From: Actinomycetes bacterium
GTDB taxonomy: Bacteria > Actinomycetota > Acidimicrobiia > Acidimicrobiales > Palsa-688
Assembly (NCBI GenBank): GCA_021809105.1
Contig: JAKBAM010000006.1
Span: 59,150 to 123,149 of the forward strand
Reading direction: 5' to 3'
Length of the DNA: 64,000 nt
In this document: positions 36,919 to 45,307 of the stretch, in pieces
How positions within the stretch are numbered: the first letter of the stretch is position 1
Layout of the letters: every line of letters begins with the position of its first letter
Notes under the pieces: model-generated
What the model was told of the DNA's origin: nothing
The model's input: only the letters and a program-made list of their open reading frames with translations
The model's database searches: none
Translations under genes and position numbers: made by a program

Positions 36919-37958
36919 CGGGTGGCTCCTTTGTGCGTGGGGCGACCGGCCGGGTTGAGCGGAGTGGGGTGGCGTGCGAGGGTGACCGGCTCGTCGTCAG
37001 CAGCGCCGGGGGGCCCTCCGGGCCAGGGCAGCCCGGCCGGGTCGAGGCAGCGGCCGATGACGCTGGCGGCGCCGGCGCCGTCGAGGACGGAGAGGCTGAC
37101 CCCGGCCGCAGAGAGCGCGGTCACCGCTTCGGCGGCCCGGCGCAGGAGGCGCCCGGCCCTATCCCCGGTGGCGCTGGCCTGGCTGGCCGGCTGGCCCATC
37201 GGCTGGCGGAGCACGACGAGCACCTCTCGGCGCAACAGCGCGCGGCTGGCAGCGAGATTGGCCAAGAACGCGGCGTGGTCGCGTGCTGCCCGCTCCAGGG
37301 CGAGATGCGGTAGGCCCGGCGCGGCGTCCAAGAGCGCGTCGATGGCTGGGCCGACGTCGAGACGCTCGGCCCGCAGGAGGACCTGGACCGGTTCGGCGAG
37401 CGAGCTCAAGAACCGGGCGAACCCTGCCACCAGGGCCTCCTGCTCGGCGGGCGTGCGCAGGCTGAAGGTGACCGCGCTCGCCCGGCAGATCACCGCCAGG
37501 CCGTCGGGCCCGAGGTCGACCACGCCACCGGCGTCGATCCTGGCGAGCGGGAGGCGCAGCGGCGCGGGCAGCGCCGACGGGTGGGGCCCAGTCGCCTTGG
37601 CGAGAAATCCTGGTGCGGGTGGGACGCCGTCGGGTGCGGGGACGAGCCGGCGGGGCGACCTGCGGTGCCGCCACGCCGCGAGCACCCACCGGTCGGCGGG
37701 GATGCCTTCGACCCGCCCCAGTGCGAGGAGGGCTGCGACCGCTGCGAAGGGGACGGCGACCGCGCCGTAGGCGGCGGGCGGGACGAGGTGGCGGGTGGCG
37801 GCGTACCCGGCCCAGAGGGCGACCGCCGCGACGGCCAGGATGGCGAGTTGGCGCGCGGTGAGCCCGGCGAGCAGCTTGTCGGGACGGTCGACGTCCGCGG
37901 GGATCCGGACCCGGCCAGTGTCCTCGGCGGGTTGCCGGCGTCCGGCGGCGGGGCTCAC
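36915..37958 (-). CDS. PrgI-like conjugative transfer membrane protein
   Basis: This 347-residue protein starts with a PrgI-type module: RVRIPADVDRPDKLLAGLTARQLAIL, then two hydrophobic helices (about residues 36-80) and LGRVEGIPADRWVLAAWRHRRSPRR. The remaining 230 residues form a cytoplasmic domain with a GLAVICRASAVTFSLRTP strand and helical ends, resembling the domain often fused to PrgI in actinobacterial elements. PrgI is a VirB3-like partner of VirB4. The GTG at 37958 overlaps the previous stop (GTGA). Confidence 0.82.
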   Translation of the reverse strand: MSPAAGRRQPAEDTGRVRIPADVDRPDKLLAGLTARQLAILAVAAVALWAGYAATRHLVPPAAYGAVAVPFAAVAALLALGRVEGIPADRWVLAAWRHRRSPRRLVPAPDGVPPAPGFLAKATGPHPSALPAPLRLPLARIDAGGVVDLGPDGLAVICRASAVTFSLRTPAEQEALVAGFARFLSSLAEPVQVLLRAERLDVGPAIDALLDAAPGLPHLALERAARDHAAFLANLAASRALLRREVLVVLRQPMGQPASQASATGDRAGRLLRRAAEAVTALSAAGVSLSVLDGAGAASVIGRCLDPAGLPWPGGPPGAADDEPVTLARHPTPLNPAGRPTHKGATR

Positions 37959-39232
37959 AGCCCGACTCCCGCCGCGAGGGCCTTGGTGCCCTTGTAGATG
38001 ATCACGTCTCGTACGACCCGGCCGATCCCGCCGCGGCCCCGGGACCCGGAGAACACGACGCGGCTCACCCAGCCGGGGATCTTGACGAGCACCCAGCACA
38101 GACATGCCGAGACGAGCAGGTCGACGACCCCGCCGGTCGAGGCGATCCCGAGGTTGGCCGGCCCGCCCGAGGCGAGGAACACCCGCAGCGCGGTGATCAA
38201 GACAAGCGACTGGGCGACCTGGACGGCGAGCGTGCCAGAAAAGGCCCGCCACCACAGCTTGGCGAGACCCTCGGTCTGGGGGAGGGCATGGCAGACGAGG
38301 CAGATCGGGGCGGCGACCACGAGCAGGATGACGAGCGCGAGGCGCACGACGTAGGTGGCGAGCAGCACGACGGCGAGCACGGCGACGACCCCGCCCAAGA
38401 GCACGACGAAGATCCCGCCCGAGGCGAGCGAGCCGAGCACCAGCTGGCGGAGCACCACCGCGGCGTTGGCCGCGTCGACTCCTTGGCCGAGAACCGCCGC
38501 GGACAGCGTATCGGCGGTCGTGATGGCGAGCCCGGCGAGACCGAGGCTGGCGTTCACGGCGACGGCGGCGACGACGATGCGGGGGAGGACGTCACGAAGG
38601 GCGGTGCGGGTCTGGAGGGTCTCGTGGCCCATGACGATCGCCCCGCCGGCCAAGACGAAGAGCACCAAGAACGCGTCGGCGATCCCTTCGGCCATACGCC
38701 ACAGCTGGCCGACCCGGCTCTGGGCCGTGACGTTCGGGGTGGCGAGGAGGGTGTGGCCGAGGAGGGTGAGGACCGGGTCCAGGGCGTCGGTGACGAGGCT
38801 TCGGAACCAGTCGTCGATGGCGGCTTCGATGTGGCCGGTGATGTCGAACAGCCCCGGCGAGGGCTGGGTGCCGCCGCTCACTGTTCCCCCGCTTCCCGCC
38901 GCCGGCATGCTCGGCGTGGTCGTTCCGGGCGGCCCGACCTGGATCGGCGGCGGTCCCTCACCGCCTGTCCCCGAGCCACCCGTCCCCGAGGTCGATGTTC
39001 CCGACCCAGACGTCTGCGAGCCGGCAGTTGTCGTCGCGCTGAAGGCGGGGGCGGTCGCGGGTGGGGCGGTCCGAGCTGCGGTGAGCACGACCGTCGTCCC
39101 GGTCCCGGCAGCGCTGGCGTGAACGGCGGACGCCGGGTGGTGCCCGGGGGTGCCGAGGGCCAAGACGGCGAACACGATGCCGGCGGCGAGGCGAATCGGG
39201 TGCCGGGGTCGCCAGGCGGGGAGGCGTCGCAT
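37955..39232 (-). CDS. VirB6/TrbL-like polytopic membrane protein
   Basis: This 425-residue protein has an N-terminal signal-like helix (RLAAGIVFAVLALGT), a Thr/Ser/Gly/Pro-rich linker of about 100 residues, and then six or so transmembrane helices in the last 270 residues (for example ADAFLVLFVLAGGAIVMG, SGGIFVVLLGGVVAVLAVVLLATYVV). This matches VirB6/TrbL channel proteins. A soluble GLFDITGHIEAAIDDWFRS segment leads into the helices. Its ATG shares one base with the pilin stop (TGATG). Confidence 0.85.
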   Translation of the reverse strand: MRRLPAWRPRHPIRLAAGIVFAVLALGTPGHHPASAVHASAAGTGTTVVLTAARTAPPATAPAFSATTTAGSQTSGSGTSTSGTGGSGTGGEGPPPIQVGPPGTTTPSMPAAGSGGTVSGGTQPSPGLFDITGHIEAAIDDWFRSLVTDALDPVLTLLGHTLLATPNVTAQSRVGQLWRMAEGIADAFLVLFVLAGGAIVMGHETLQTRTALRDVLPRIVVAAVAVNASLGLAGLAITTADTLSAAVLGQGVDAANAAVVLRQLVLGSLASGGIFVVLLGGVVAVLAVVLLATYVVRLALVILLVVAAPICLVCHALPQTEGLAKLWWRAFSGTLAVQVAQSLVLITALRVFLASGGPANLGIASTGGVVDLLVSACLCWVLVKIPGWVSRVVFSGSRGRGGIGRVVRDVIIYKGTKALAAGVGL

Positions 39233-39813
39233 CAGCCGCCGCCGACGAGGGAGGCGAGGATGGACACGATGAGCGGGGCGAGGACGGCGAGCGCGTAGCC
39301 GATCGCCGCGGACTTGAGGGCGGTCTTTGCCTTCTCGACCTGGCCCGGGTCGCCGCCGGCGGTCAGGTAGCGCAGGCCGCCGATGGTGAGGAACAGCGTG
39401 GCGACCCCGGCCAGGATCCCGACGATCCAAGTGGTGAGGTTCGAGATCAGCCCGCTCAAGGTCTGGGTGCCCCCACCGGCCGCGTAGGCCGGCGAGGCGA
39501 GCAGCGCGACGAGGGCACCGGCGAGCAGGCCTGCCACGACCAGACGTCTCGCCATCGGCCGCCCGGACCGTCGGCCGCCCGAGTGGACGGCGGCAGGGGT
39601 GGTCCCGGCGGCACCTCGAGCGGTCGGTCTCCCGGTGGCCTGTCTCGTGGCCGCCTGTCCTGTGGCGGGCGCTCCGTCGGTGGGCTGTATGGGGGTGGGT
39701 TGTGTGCGGGCGTGACGTGTCGTGGTGGCCTCCTTGGTCGGCTCCCCGGGCGCTGGGGACTGGGGTGGGGTCGGGGGTCGCCCCGGTGGTCCGGTCGGGA
39801 CCGGGGTGGGCAC
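39232..39813 (-). CDS. VirB2-like pilin/TrbC family protein
   Basis: The C-terminal 105 residues read as a conjugative pilin subunit: a signal peptide with cleavage-like ASPAYAAGGG, then two hydrophobic helices (WIVGILAGVATLFLTIGGL and GYALAVLAPLIVSIL) separated by a polar AGGDPGQVEKAKTALKSA loop. Translation from the GTG at 39813, which has a perfect GAGGAG site, would add an 86-residue Pro/Thr-rich leader. The internal ATG at 39555 would give a normal pilin but has no clear ribosome site. The overlap with the sigma-like gene stop supports the upstream start. Confidence 0.72.
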   Translation of the reverse strand: MPTPVPTGPPGRPPTPPQSPAPGEPTKEATTTRHARTQPTPIQPTDGAPATGQAATRQATGRPTARGAAGTTPAAVHSGGRRSGRPMARRLVVAGLLAGALVALLASPAYAAGGGTQTLSGLISNLTTWIVGILAGVATLFLTIGGLRYLTAGGDPGQVEKAKTALKSAAIGYALAVLAPLIVSILASLVGGG

Positions 39814-39815
39814 TC

Positions 39816-40664
39816 TCACCTCCTCGGTGGTGGGCTCGAGCGACGCTTGCCCGGTCGCCGGTCCGCTGGCCGGCCGTGCCGGGGGCGACCCCTACTAGAA
39901 GAACAAGGGGTCTCGGCCGCTTTTCCAACAAAATCGAACGGCTCGTACCAGTCCGAGTTCAGGTAGTCGCGCAATTTGGCCTCGGCGCGGCTTCGACGCA
40001 TCCGGCAGGTCTCGTAGTCGAGGTCGAGGTCCTCGGCGATGGCGGCGAGGTTGGCGCCCTCCAGGCGGGTGGTGGCGATCAGCTCGGCATCGGTGGCGCT
40101 GACCACGTCCGCAGCGACGGCCCGGGCGAGGACGATGTCGGGATGCCCCCACGGCCGGGGTGGTGCGGCTGAGACCGGCTCGGCGCCCGGCCCGGCCCGC
40201 TCGGCCAGCTCGGCCCGGAGCAGCCGGGCGGCGCCGGTGCGGGCCAGCCAGCACAGCCACGACGCCAGGCGGGCCCGGCCCGGGGTGGCCCTGGCCACGG
40301 CGGCCAAGAACGCGGCGAGAGCTTCGGCCTCGATCTCGTCGGCCCTGTCCGGGCAGGCTTGGGTCAGCGCCCAGACCGCCCGGCGCAGCCCGGGGAGCAG
40401 CACCCCGGCCAGGCCGACGCTCCAGCGGCCGCCTTCGGCCTGGGCTCGGGCGACGAGCTCGCCGACGATGGCGTCGCGGATGGCGAACGGCGTCGAGGGG
40501 TGCAGCAGCCGGGCTTTCAGCTCGCCGAGGGGGACCGGCCGGTCGGGCAGACCGGCGAGGCCGGTGCCGTAAAGGGCGAGGGGGCGCAGGCCGGTCGTGA
40601 GGAGATCGAACGTCTTCTCCAAGGTGTCGAACGGCGAGTCGGTGAGGATGCGGCGAGGGCACAT
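39816..40664 (-). CDS. Sigma factor-like regulatory protein of the transfer operon
   Basis: This 282-residue protein has a weak sigma-factor character: a LRRAVWALTQACPDRADEIEAEALAAFL...CWLARTGAARLLRAE region like sigma region 2 and an ATDAELIATTRLEGANLAAIAEDLDLDYETCRMRRSRAEAKLRDYL region like region 4 (helix-turn-helix). The C-terminal 40 residues are Arg/Pro-rich. It is the first gene of the transfer operon and may activate it. A clear AAGGAG site lies seven bases upstream of the ATG at 40664. The 3' end overlaps a 41-bp repeat motif shared with 43.2 kb. Confidence 0.55.
   Translation of the reverse strand: MCPRRILTDSPFDTLEKTFDLLTTGLRPLALYGTGLAGLPDRPVPLGELKARLLHPSTPFAIRDAIVGELVARAQAEGGRWSVGLAGVLLPGLRRAVWALTQACPDRADEIEAEALAAFLAAVARATPGRARLASWLCWLARTGAARLLRAELAERAGPGAEPVSAAPPRPWGHPDIVLARAVAADVVSATDAELIATTRLEGANLAAIAEDLDLDYETCRMRRSRAEAKLRDYLNSDWYEPFDFVGKAAETPCSSSRGRPRHGRPADRRPGKRRSSPPPRR
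39895..39935 (-). repeat. 41-bp motif, copy 1 (upstream of the pilin gene)
   Basis: Read on the minus strand the motif starts GATTTTGTTGGA, continues with a GC-rich imperfect inverted repeat (AAGCGG...CCCCTT) and ends TTGTTCTTCTAG. A second copy of the same layout is at 43226-43265. The copy lies inside the sigma-like coding region, 81 bases upstream of the pilin start, in the same orientation relative to the downstream gene as copy 2. Confidence 0.8.
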
Positions 40665-40747
40665 GGGCGGCTCCTTCGGCTGAGGTGGGCCGCCATCGCG
40701 CCACGCAGGTGGACCCGGATCAGTCCCGGATCGCCCCCACTTCGCCT

Positions 40748-41025
40748 GTCCCCACTGCCCTCCCGCACGCGGGACCCATGCGGGACCTCTCCGCGGAGTC
40801 GGGAGCGTCGGTGCAGGTCAGCGCGGTGGGACTTGCTCGTCCCGAGAGATGGGACCTGTCGCGGGACTCCGAGGCTGGGACGCCGCCAGATTTTTCCGTC
40901 CCGCCGCTTGCGTCGCCCTGGTCCCGCGGGTGGGACCTCGACTCCCGCGCTTTGTCTGCACCCGAGATCCCACCTCTGGGACTAGTCCCACCCGGCCGGG
41001 ATGCCTTCTCCCGGCGCGCCGGGAC
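40748..41025. repeat. Dense GGGAC/GTCCC motif array
   Basis: The 278-base stretch contains fourteen GGGAC or GTCCC pentamers (for example at 40771, 40782, 40828, 40839, 40851, 40863, 40877, 40898, 40921, 40932, 40978 and 40985), several as TGGGACCT or GGGACTAGTCCC. It fills the gap (40665-41147) between the transfer operon and a divergent methyltransferase gene. Spacing is irregular. It resembles an iteron or multi-site protein-binding region such as an origin of transfer, origin of replication or operator cluster. No gene is seen here. Confidence 0.75.
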
Positions 41026-41147
41026 TGCCGGGGTTCGGCGATGCGGTCCGCGGCTTGTCGCCGGCACGCCCCACCTCGCCGAGCGAGTTGTCGTGGCTCG
41101 TGAAGGCTGAAATTGCGCGCTGAATCGGTGGCCATAGGCTGGCCCCA

Positions 41148-41789
41148 GTGACGCAGCGCGACTGGGTGGAATGGCACCGGGACTACGACGATCCAGGCTC
41201 CCTGCTCTCGCTGCGGGGGGAACTCGTGCAGGAGCACCTGCGCACCGAACTCGATCGTGCCCCCGCCGGGGACGTTCGGCTGATCAGCCTGTGCGCCGGG
41301 CAGGGCCGGGACGTGATCGGCGTCCTGGCCGGGCATCCGCGCCGGAACGACGTGCGCGCCAGGCTGGTCGAGCTGGACGAGCGCAACGTCGCGGTCGCCC
41401 GGCAGGCGGCGCAGGCGGCTGGGCTGGACGGCGTCGAGGTGCTTCAGGCCGACGCCGGGATCACCGACGCCTGTGCGGGAGCGGTACCCGCCCAGATAGT
41501 GGTGGCATGCGGGATCTTCGGCAACATCAGCGACAGTGACATCCATGCCACGGTGGCCGCCCTGCCCAGCCTGTGCGCGCCCGGTGCGCTGGTCCTGTGG
41601 ACCAGGCATCGCATGCCGCCTGACCTGACCCCCGCTGTCCGGTCCTGGTTCGAGGACGCGGGCTTTCGCGAGGAGGCGTTCGACGTCAGCGACGACGGTT
41701 TCATGTCGGTCGGCGCGCACCGACTGACGGGGGAGCCCGCCTCGTTGATGCCCGGCCAGCGGCTGTTCACGTTCGCCGCCAGGACCTGA
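41148..41789 (+). CDS. Class I SAM-dependent methyltransferase family protein
   Basis: This 213-residue protein begins MTQRDWVEWHRDYDDPGSLLSLRGELV and has the SAM-binding motif I LISLCAGQGRDVIGVL (about residue 42), motif II ARLVELDERNVAVARQ, and IVVACGIFGNISDSDI as motif IV. A small-molecule or protein methyltransferase is likely; it lacks DPPY or TSPPY motifs, so it does not methylate DNA amino groups. The GTG at 41148 begins the family-like sequence. Confidence 0.82.
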   Translation: MTQRDWVEWHRDYDDPGSLLSLRGELVQEHLRTELDRAPAGDVRLISLCAGQGRDVIGVLAGHPRRNDVRARLVELDERNVAVARQAAQAAGLDGVEVLQADAGITDACAGAVPAQIVVACGIFGNISDSDIHATVAALPSLCAPGALVLWTRHRMPPDLTPAVRSWFEDAGFREEAFDVSDDGFMSVGAHRLTGEPASLMPGQRLFTFAART

Positions 41790-41810
41790 GCCGGGCCATC
41801 TCGCCTCGGG

Positions 41811-42356
41811 TCAGTCAGGGTCGGGTAGGACGAGACCGGCTTGGAGGTCACGGATGATCGTGCCGAGTTCGCCTGATGCGAGGAGCCCGGGCCCGAGAGG
41901 ACCTGACCGGTTCTCGCCGACGGGCGGGAGGGCTCGCAGCGCGGCCCGGACTTCTATCGACATGTGGCTGAGCTGCCAGCGGATCTCGTCCTTGACGGCT
42001 TCCGGTCGGTCGGGGGCCGCCAGGGCGGTCGCTTTGACGGCGTACGCGGCGGCGCCGAGTGCGTGCGCTCCCATATGGCAGATGGCTACGGCTTGACCGG
42101 CGGATCGGGCGGCGGCAGCTGCCGCGGGAGCCATCACCTCACCGGCAGCGACGCCACCTACGAATCGACGGCGGATCTCCTCGGCAGTCTTCAGCTCTCC
42201 CCGGGCGAACGCCCGGGTCCGAGCGATCGCAGCGCGAGGGCGCTCATCAGCTGGAGCCTCGGCCTCAAATAGCCCCAGAACCCGCTCTGCGCAATCGGCG
42301 GCCCACGCAGCGACAAGCCGTCGGTCGGCTTCGCTGAGCGTCTGCGGAGATCCCAC
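41811..42356 (-). CDS. Imm-5-like putative immunity protein
   Basis: This 181-residue protein is predicted to belong to the Imm-5-like putative immunity protein family: LVAAWAADCAERVLGLFEAEAPADERPRAAIARTRAFARGEL, then AAARSAGQAVAICHMGAHALGAAAYAVKA and a C-terminal EIRWQLSHMSIEVR. The long Ala-rich helices and the HALGAA signature are typical. A truncated relative is at 20602-20928. No matching toxin is visible beside it. The start is uncertain: the GTG at 42356 lacks a clear ribosome site. Confidence 0.7.
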   Translation of the reverse strand: MGSPQTLSEADRRLVAAWAADCAERVLGLFEAEAPADERPRAAIARTRAFARGELKTAEEIRRRFVGGVAAGEVMAPAAAAAARSAGQAVAICHMGAHALGAAAYAVKATALAAPDRPEAVKDEIRWQLSHMSIEVRAALRALPPVGENRSGPLGPGLLASGELGTIIRDLQAGLVLPDPD

Positions 42357-42551
42357 CGTATGTACTTTACGTAGCTGCTCATCAGAGCGGCCGAGCCCGG
42401 GCCACCAGCGCGCGCACCATGCCGGCAAGCCAGTCGGAGTGATGAAGTGGCCGACAGCGGGCGGGCTGTGATGGGTGCCAGTGAGCAAATCCTGGTGGCC
42501 GCCCACCACGCCCGCGGGGTTCCCGTAGCGGGCTACCGGCCGCAGCATCGG

Positions 42552-43097
42552 TCAGCTGGCGATGCGGTAGCGGCGGGGCTTGTCACCCACGAGGACCACC
42601 TCGCCACGCGCCGCCATGGTCGCGAGCGAGTTCGAGATGGCACCCTGCGAGCGGTACAAGGCCTTGCCGAGCGCGGCCGGCCCGAAGGACTCGCCCGGGC
42701 GGGCGGCGAGGTAGTCCCGCACGAGAGAGCCCAGCTCGCCCCGCCCCAGCCGACCAGCCGCCGCGAGAGGCTCGGGGGTCTCCTCGCGAGCGGCGGGAAG
42801 AAGCTCGCCGCCGCCGGGCTCGTCGCCGGGCTCTCCGCCGAGCGCTCCGCCGGTCACGTCGGTGGCGGCAACCTCGGTCGTGGCCACCGCCGACCAGCGG
42901 TCCGGGGCTCGCCGTCCGGCCTCCCGGCCGCCCGAGGTACGGCGCACCGAGCCGGCCGCCTCCAGCGCGGCGAGCCGTTTTCCGGCGGTGGACTGGCCGA
43001 TCCCGAGGGCGTCGGATAGCTCCGCCGAGGTGACCTCGGGGCGGGCGGTAAGGCCGTCGAGGATTTCGTCGTCGGTGATCTGCAGCGGGCGTGCCAT
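42552..43097 (-). CDS. Double winged-helix DNA-binding protein
   Basis: This 181-residue protein has an N-terminal helix-turn-helix (ITDDEILDGLTARPEVTSAELSDALGIGQSTAGKRLAALEAAGSVRR) and a C-terminal one (FGPAALGKALYRSQGAISNSLATMAARGEVVLV), joined by an acidic glycine-rich linker. Proteins of this layout accompany replication-relaxation and methyltransferase genes on actinobacterial elements and are probably element regulators. An AAGGAG site precedes the ATG at 43097. It is divergent from the methyltransferase pair. Confidence 0.78.
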   Translation of the reverse strand: MARPLQITDDEILDGLTARPEVTSAELSDALGIGQSTAGKRLAALEAAGSVRRTSGGREAGRRAPDRWSAVATTEVAATDVTGGALGGEPGDEPGGGELLPAAREETPEPLAAAGRLGRGELGSLVRDYLAARPGESFGPAALGKALYRSQGAISNSLATMAARGEVVLVGDKPRRYRIAS

Positions 43098-43225
43098 GGT
43101 GGCTCCTTCGGGGTCGAGTGGGCTCGTCCTCGAAGGACCTACCTCCATCTCCGAGCCCAGCTCAAGGCCAAAGAGAGGGTTCTCGAACCCCGTCGACGGC
43201 CGAAAGAACCGGCGTACGCGAGAGG

Positions 43226-43265
43226 GATTTTGTTGGATACAGGGGCCGCACCCCCTGTTCTTTAG
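43226..43265 (+). repeat. 41-bp motif, copy 2 (upstream of the methyltransferase pair)
   Basis: The 40-base element reads GATTTTGTTGGA, then CAGGGG-N6-CCCCTG as an inverted repeat, then TGTTCTTTAG. It lies between the divergent HTH gene and the first methyltransferase, ending 28 bases before the ATG at 43294. Copy 1 is at 39895-39935. The hairpin bases differ between copies but the pairing is mostly kept, suggesting selection for structure. Confidence 0.8.
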
Positions 43266-43293
43266 ATGACGCTTGTCCGGTCCTGGGCCGCCC

Positions 43294-44199
43294 ATGACCA
43301 CGACCACCACCCCCCGCTGTCCCGCCCGACCCGACCGCCCCGATGTCCCGCTCGCCATCTGGCCGGTCGCCCAGACCACCGCCCAGTGGCAACGCGCCGG
43401 CCGCTACCTGCCGGCCTGCACCGCCCACCCCGGCAAGATGCTGCCCGAGCTCGCCCGGCGCATCGTCACCGAGTACTCGAATCCCGGCGCTCTCGTCCTC
43501 GACCCGCTGGCGGGGATCGGCACCACCCTCGCCGAGGCCGCCCTCTTGGGTCGGCGCGCCGTCGGTGTCGAGCTCGAGGACCGCTGGGTGGCCCTCGCCA
43601 ACCAGAACCTCGACCACATGCTCGATGACGGCCGGCGTCACCTGGCCCAAGTCCGCCAGAGCGACGCCCGCCGCCTGCCCGAGCTGCTCGGCGACCTCGC
43701 CGGACAGGTCGACCTGATCGTCACCTCACCGCCGTACGCGTGCGACGCCGGGGTCATCGACAAGCGGGCGTGGCTGGCCGGCCGGCGCCTCTGCCCGGAC
43801 GACACCCTCAACTACTCGACCGATCGGGCCAACCTCGGCCACGCCCGCGGTCCGGCCTACGAGACGGCCATGGCCGAGATCTACGCCGCCTGTCACGCCG
43901 TGCTGCGCCCGGGGGGCCATCTCGTCGTGGTCACCAAGAACACCCGAAGGAAGGGCCGCACCCTCGACCTGGCCGGGCTCACCGTCGCCCTCGCCACCGC
44001 TGCAGGGTTCACTTACCGCCAGCACGTCATCGCGCTACACGCTGCCATCCGCGACGGCGACTTGGCGGCTCGGCCCTCGTACTGGCAGATGACCCAGATC
44101 CGCCACGCCCGCCAGCGCGGCGAGCCCGCCCACCTCGTCGCCCACGAAGACGTCACCGCCTACGTCAAGCCCGCCAAGGAGATCGCCGATGCCCGCTGA
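43294..44199 (+). CDS. TSPPY-type DNA methyltransferase, first of a tandem pair
   Basis: This 301-residue protein is a DNA amino-methyltransferase: motif I as VLDPLAGIGTTLAEA near residue 66, EDRWVALANQNL following, and motif IV as IVTSPPYACDAG near residue 147. The TSPPY version suits N4-cytosine or N6-adenine methylation. The N-terminal WPVAQTTAQWQRAGRYLPACTAHPGKM is shared with the next gene, indicating duplication. No restriction nuclease is adjacent, so it may be an orphan methyltransferase protecting the element. Confidence 0.88.
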   Translation: MTTTTTPRCPARPDRPDVPLAIWPVAQTTAQWQRAGRYLPACTAHPGKMLPELARRIVTEYSNPGALVLDPLAGIGTTLAEAALLGRRAVGVELEDRWVALANQNLDHMLDDGRRHLAQVRQSDARRLPELLGDLAGQVDLIVTSPPYACDAGVIDKRAWLAGRRLCPDDTLNYSTDRANLGHARGPAYETAMAEIYAACHAVLRPGGHLVVVTKNTRRKGRTLDLAGLTVALATAAGFTYRQHVIALHAAIRDGDLAARPSYWQMTQIRHARQRGEPAHLVAHEDVTAYVKPAKEIADAR

Positions 44200-45136
44200 C
44201 CTTCCCCTCTCGGTCTGGCCCACCGCTCAGCACAACGCCCGCTCGCAGCGCAAGGGGCGGTACGTGGAGATCTCCGGCCACCACCCGGCCAAGATGCTAC
44301 CCGCCATCGCCCAGCGGGCCATCGCCACCTACACCAAGCCCGGCGACCTCGTCCTCGACCCGATGGCCGGGATCGGATCGACCCTCGTCGAGGCGGTCCA
44401 TCTCGGCCGCGACGCCCTTGGCGTCGAGTACGAACCGGAGTGGGCCGACCTCGCCAAGGCCAACCTCGCCTACGCCCGCTCGAACGGCGCGACCGGTCAC
44501 GGCGAGGTCGTCTGCGGCGACGCCCGCCACCTCGGCACCGTCGTCGACCCGGCCGTGCGTGGGCTCGTCGCCCTGGTGCTCACCTCCCCGCCGTATGGGC
44601 CGTCCCTGCACGGCCGGGTCACCGCGCGGCCCGGGTTGGGCATCACCAAGAGCCACCACCGCTACTCGACCGACCCCGCCAACCTCGCCCACGTCGGCCT
44701 CGACGGTCTCCTCGACGCGATGCACACGATCCTCGCCGGCTGTGCCCGTCTGCTCCGCCCCGACGGCGTCGTCGCTATGACCGTGCGGCCCTGGTGGCAC
44801 AGCGGGCAGCTCGTCGACCTCCCCGGCGCCCTCGTCCGGGTCGGCGAGGAGGCCGGCCTGGTCCTCTACGAGCGCAACGTTGCCCTCCTCGCCGGCCTGC
44901 GAGACGACGCCCTCGTGCCCCGAGCGTCCTTCTTCGCCCTCGAGCAGGTCCGCAGAGCCCGGACCGCCGGCGTCGGGCGCCAGGTGATCGCCCACGAGGA
45001 CCTCCTCGTCTTCCGCCCGGCCCGAAACCCGCTGCGTCCGGCCGACGTGACCGTTCTTCAGCGGGAACCAAAGCGTCCGCGCCGGGGCGGCCGGACGGGG
45101 GGCGCCGCGGTCGGCGGCCAAGACGAGGCTGCGTGA
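44189..45136 (+). CDS. TSPPY-type DNA methyltransferase, second of a tandem pair
   Basis: This 315-residue paralogue of the preceding gene shares the same N-terminal pattern (LSVWPTAQHNARSQRKGRYV, then HHPAKMLPAIAQRA), motif I VLDPMAGIGSTLVEA and motif IV VLTSPPYGPSL. The C-terminus ends in an Arg/Gly-rich tail. It overlaps the upstream gene by 11 bases, so the two are cotranslated and may act as a pair on related sites. Confidence 0.87.
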   Translation: MPADLPLSVWPTAQHNARSQRKGRYVEISGHHPAKMLPAIAQRAIATYTKPGDLVLDPMAGIGSTLVEAVHLGRDALGVEYEPEWADLAKANLAYARSNGATGHGEVVCGDARHLGTVVDPAVRGLVALVLTSPPYGPSLHGRVTARPGLGITKSHHRYSTDPANLAHVGLDGLLDAMHTILAGCARLLRPDGVVAMTVRPWWHSGQLVDLPGALVRVGEEAGLVLYERNVALLAGLRDDALVPRASFFALEQVRRARTAGVGRQVIAHEDLLVFRPARNPLRPADVTVLQREPKRPRRGGRTGGAAVGGQDEAA

Positions 45137-45307
45137 CTCGCCCTCCGGGCGGGCGCCCCTTGACCCCGAGCGGGCGCCGTCTCCGTGAGGGCCTTGACTT
45201 GTCCGGCCGTCTGTGGCCTCCTCCGCAAGGCCATGCACGCCGTACCACCCCACCAGCGCCGCACGGCCCGCACCGGCCGCTGCCCTCACCGCCCATGGAG
45301 CTCCCCG

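Noticed and set aside
35185..37770. An 861-codon plus-strand frame antisense to VirB4 and PrgI
   Set aside because: Its Gly/Arg/Pro-rich sequence matches no family, while the minus strand encodes complete VirB4 and PrgI motifs.
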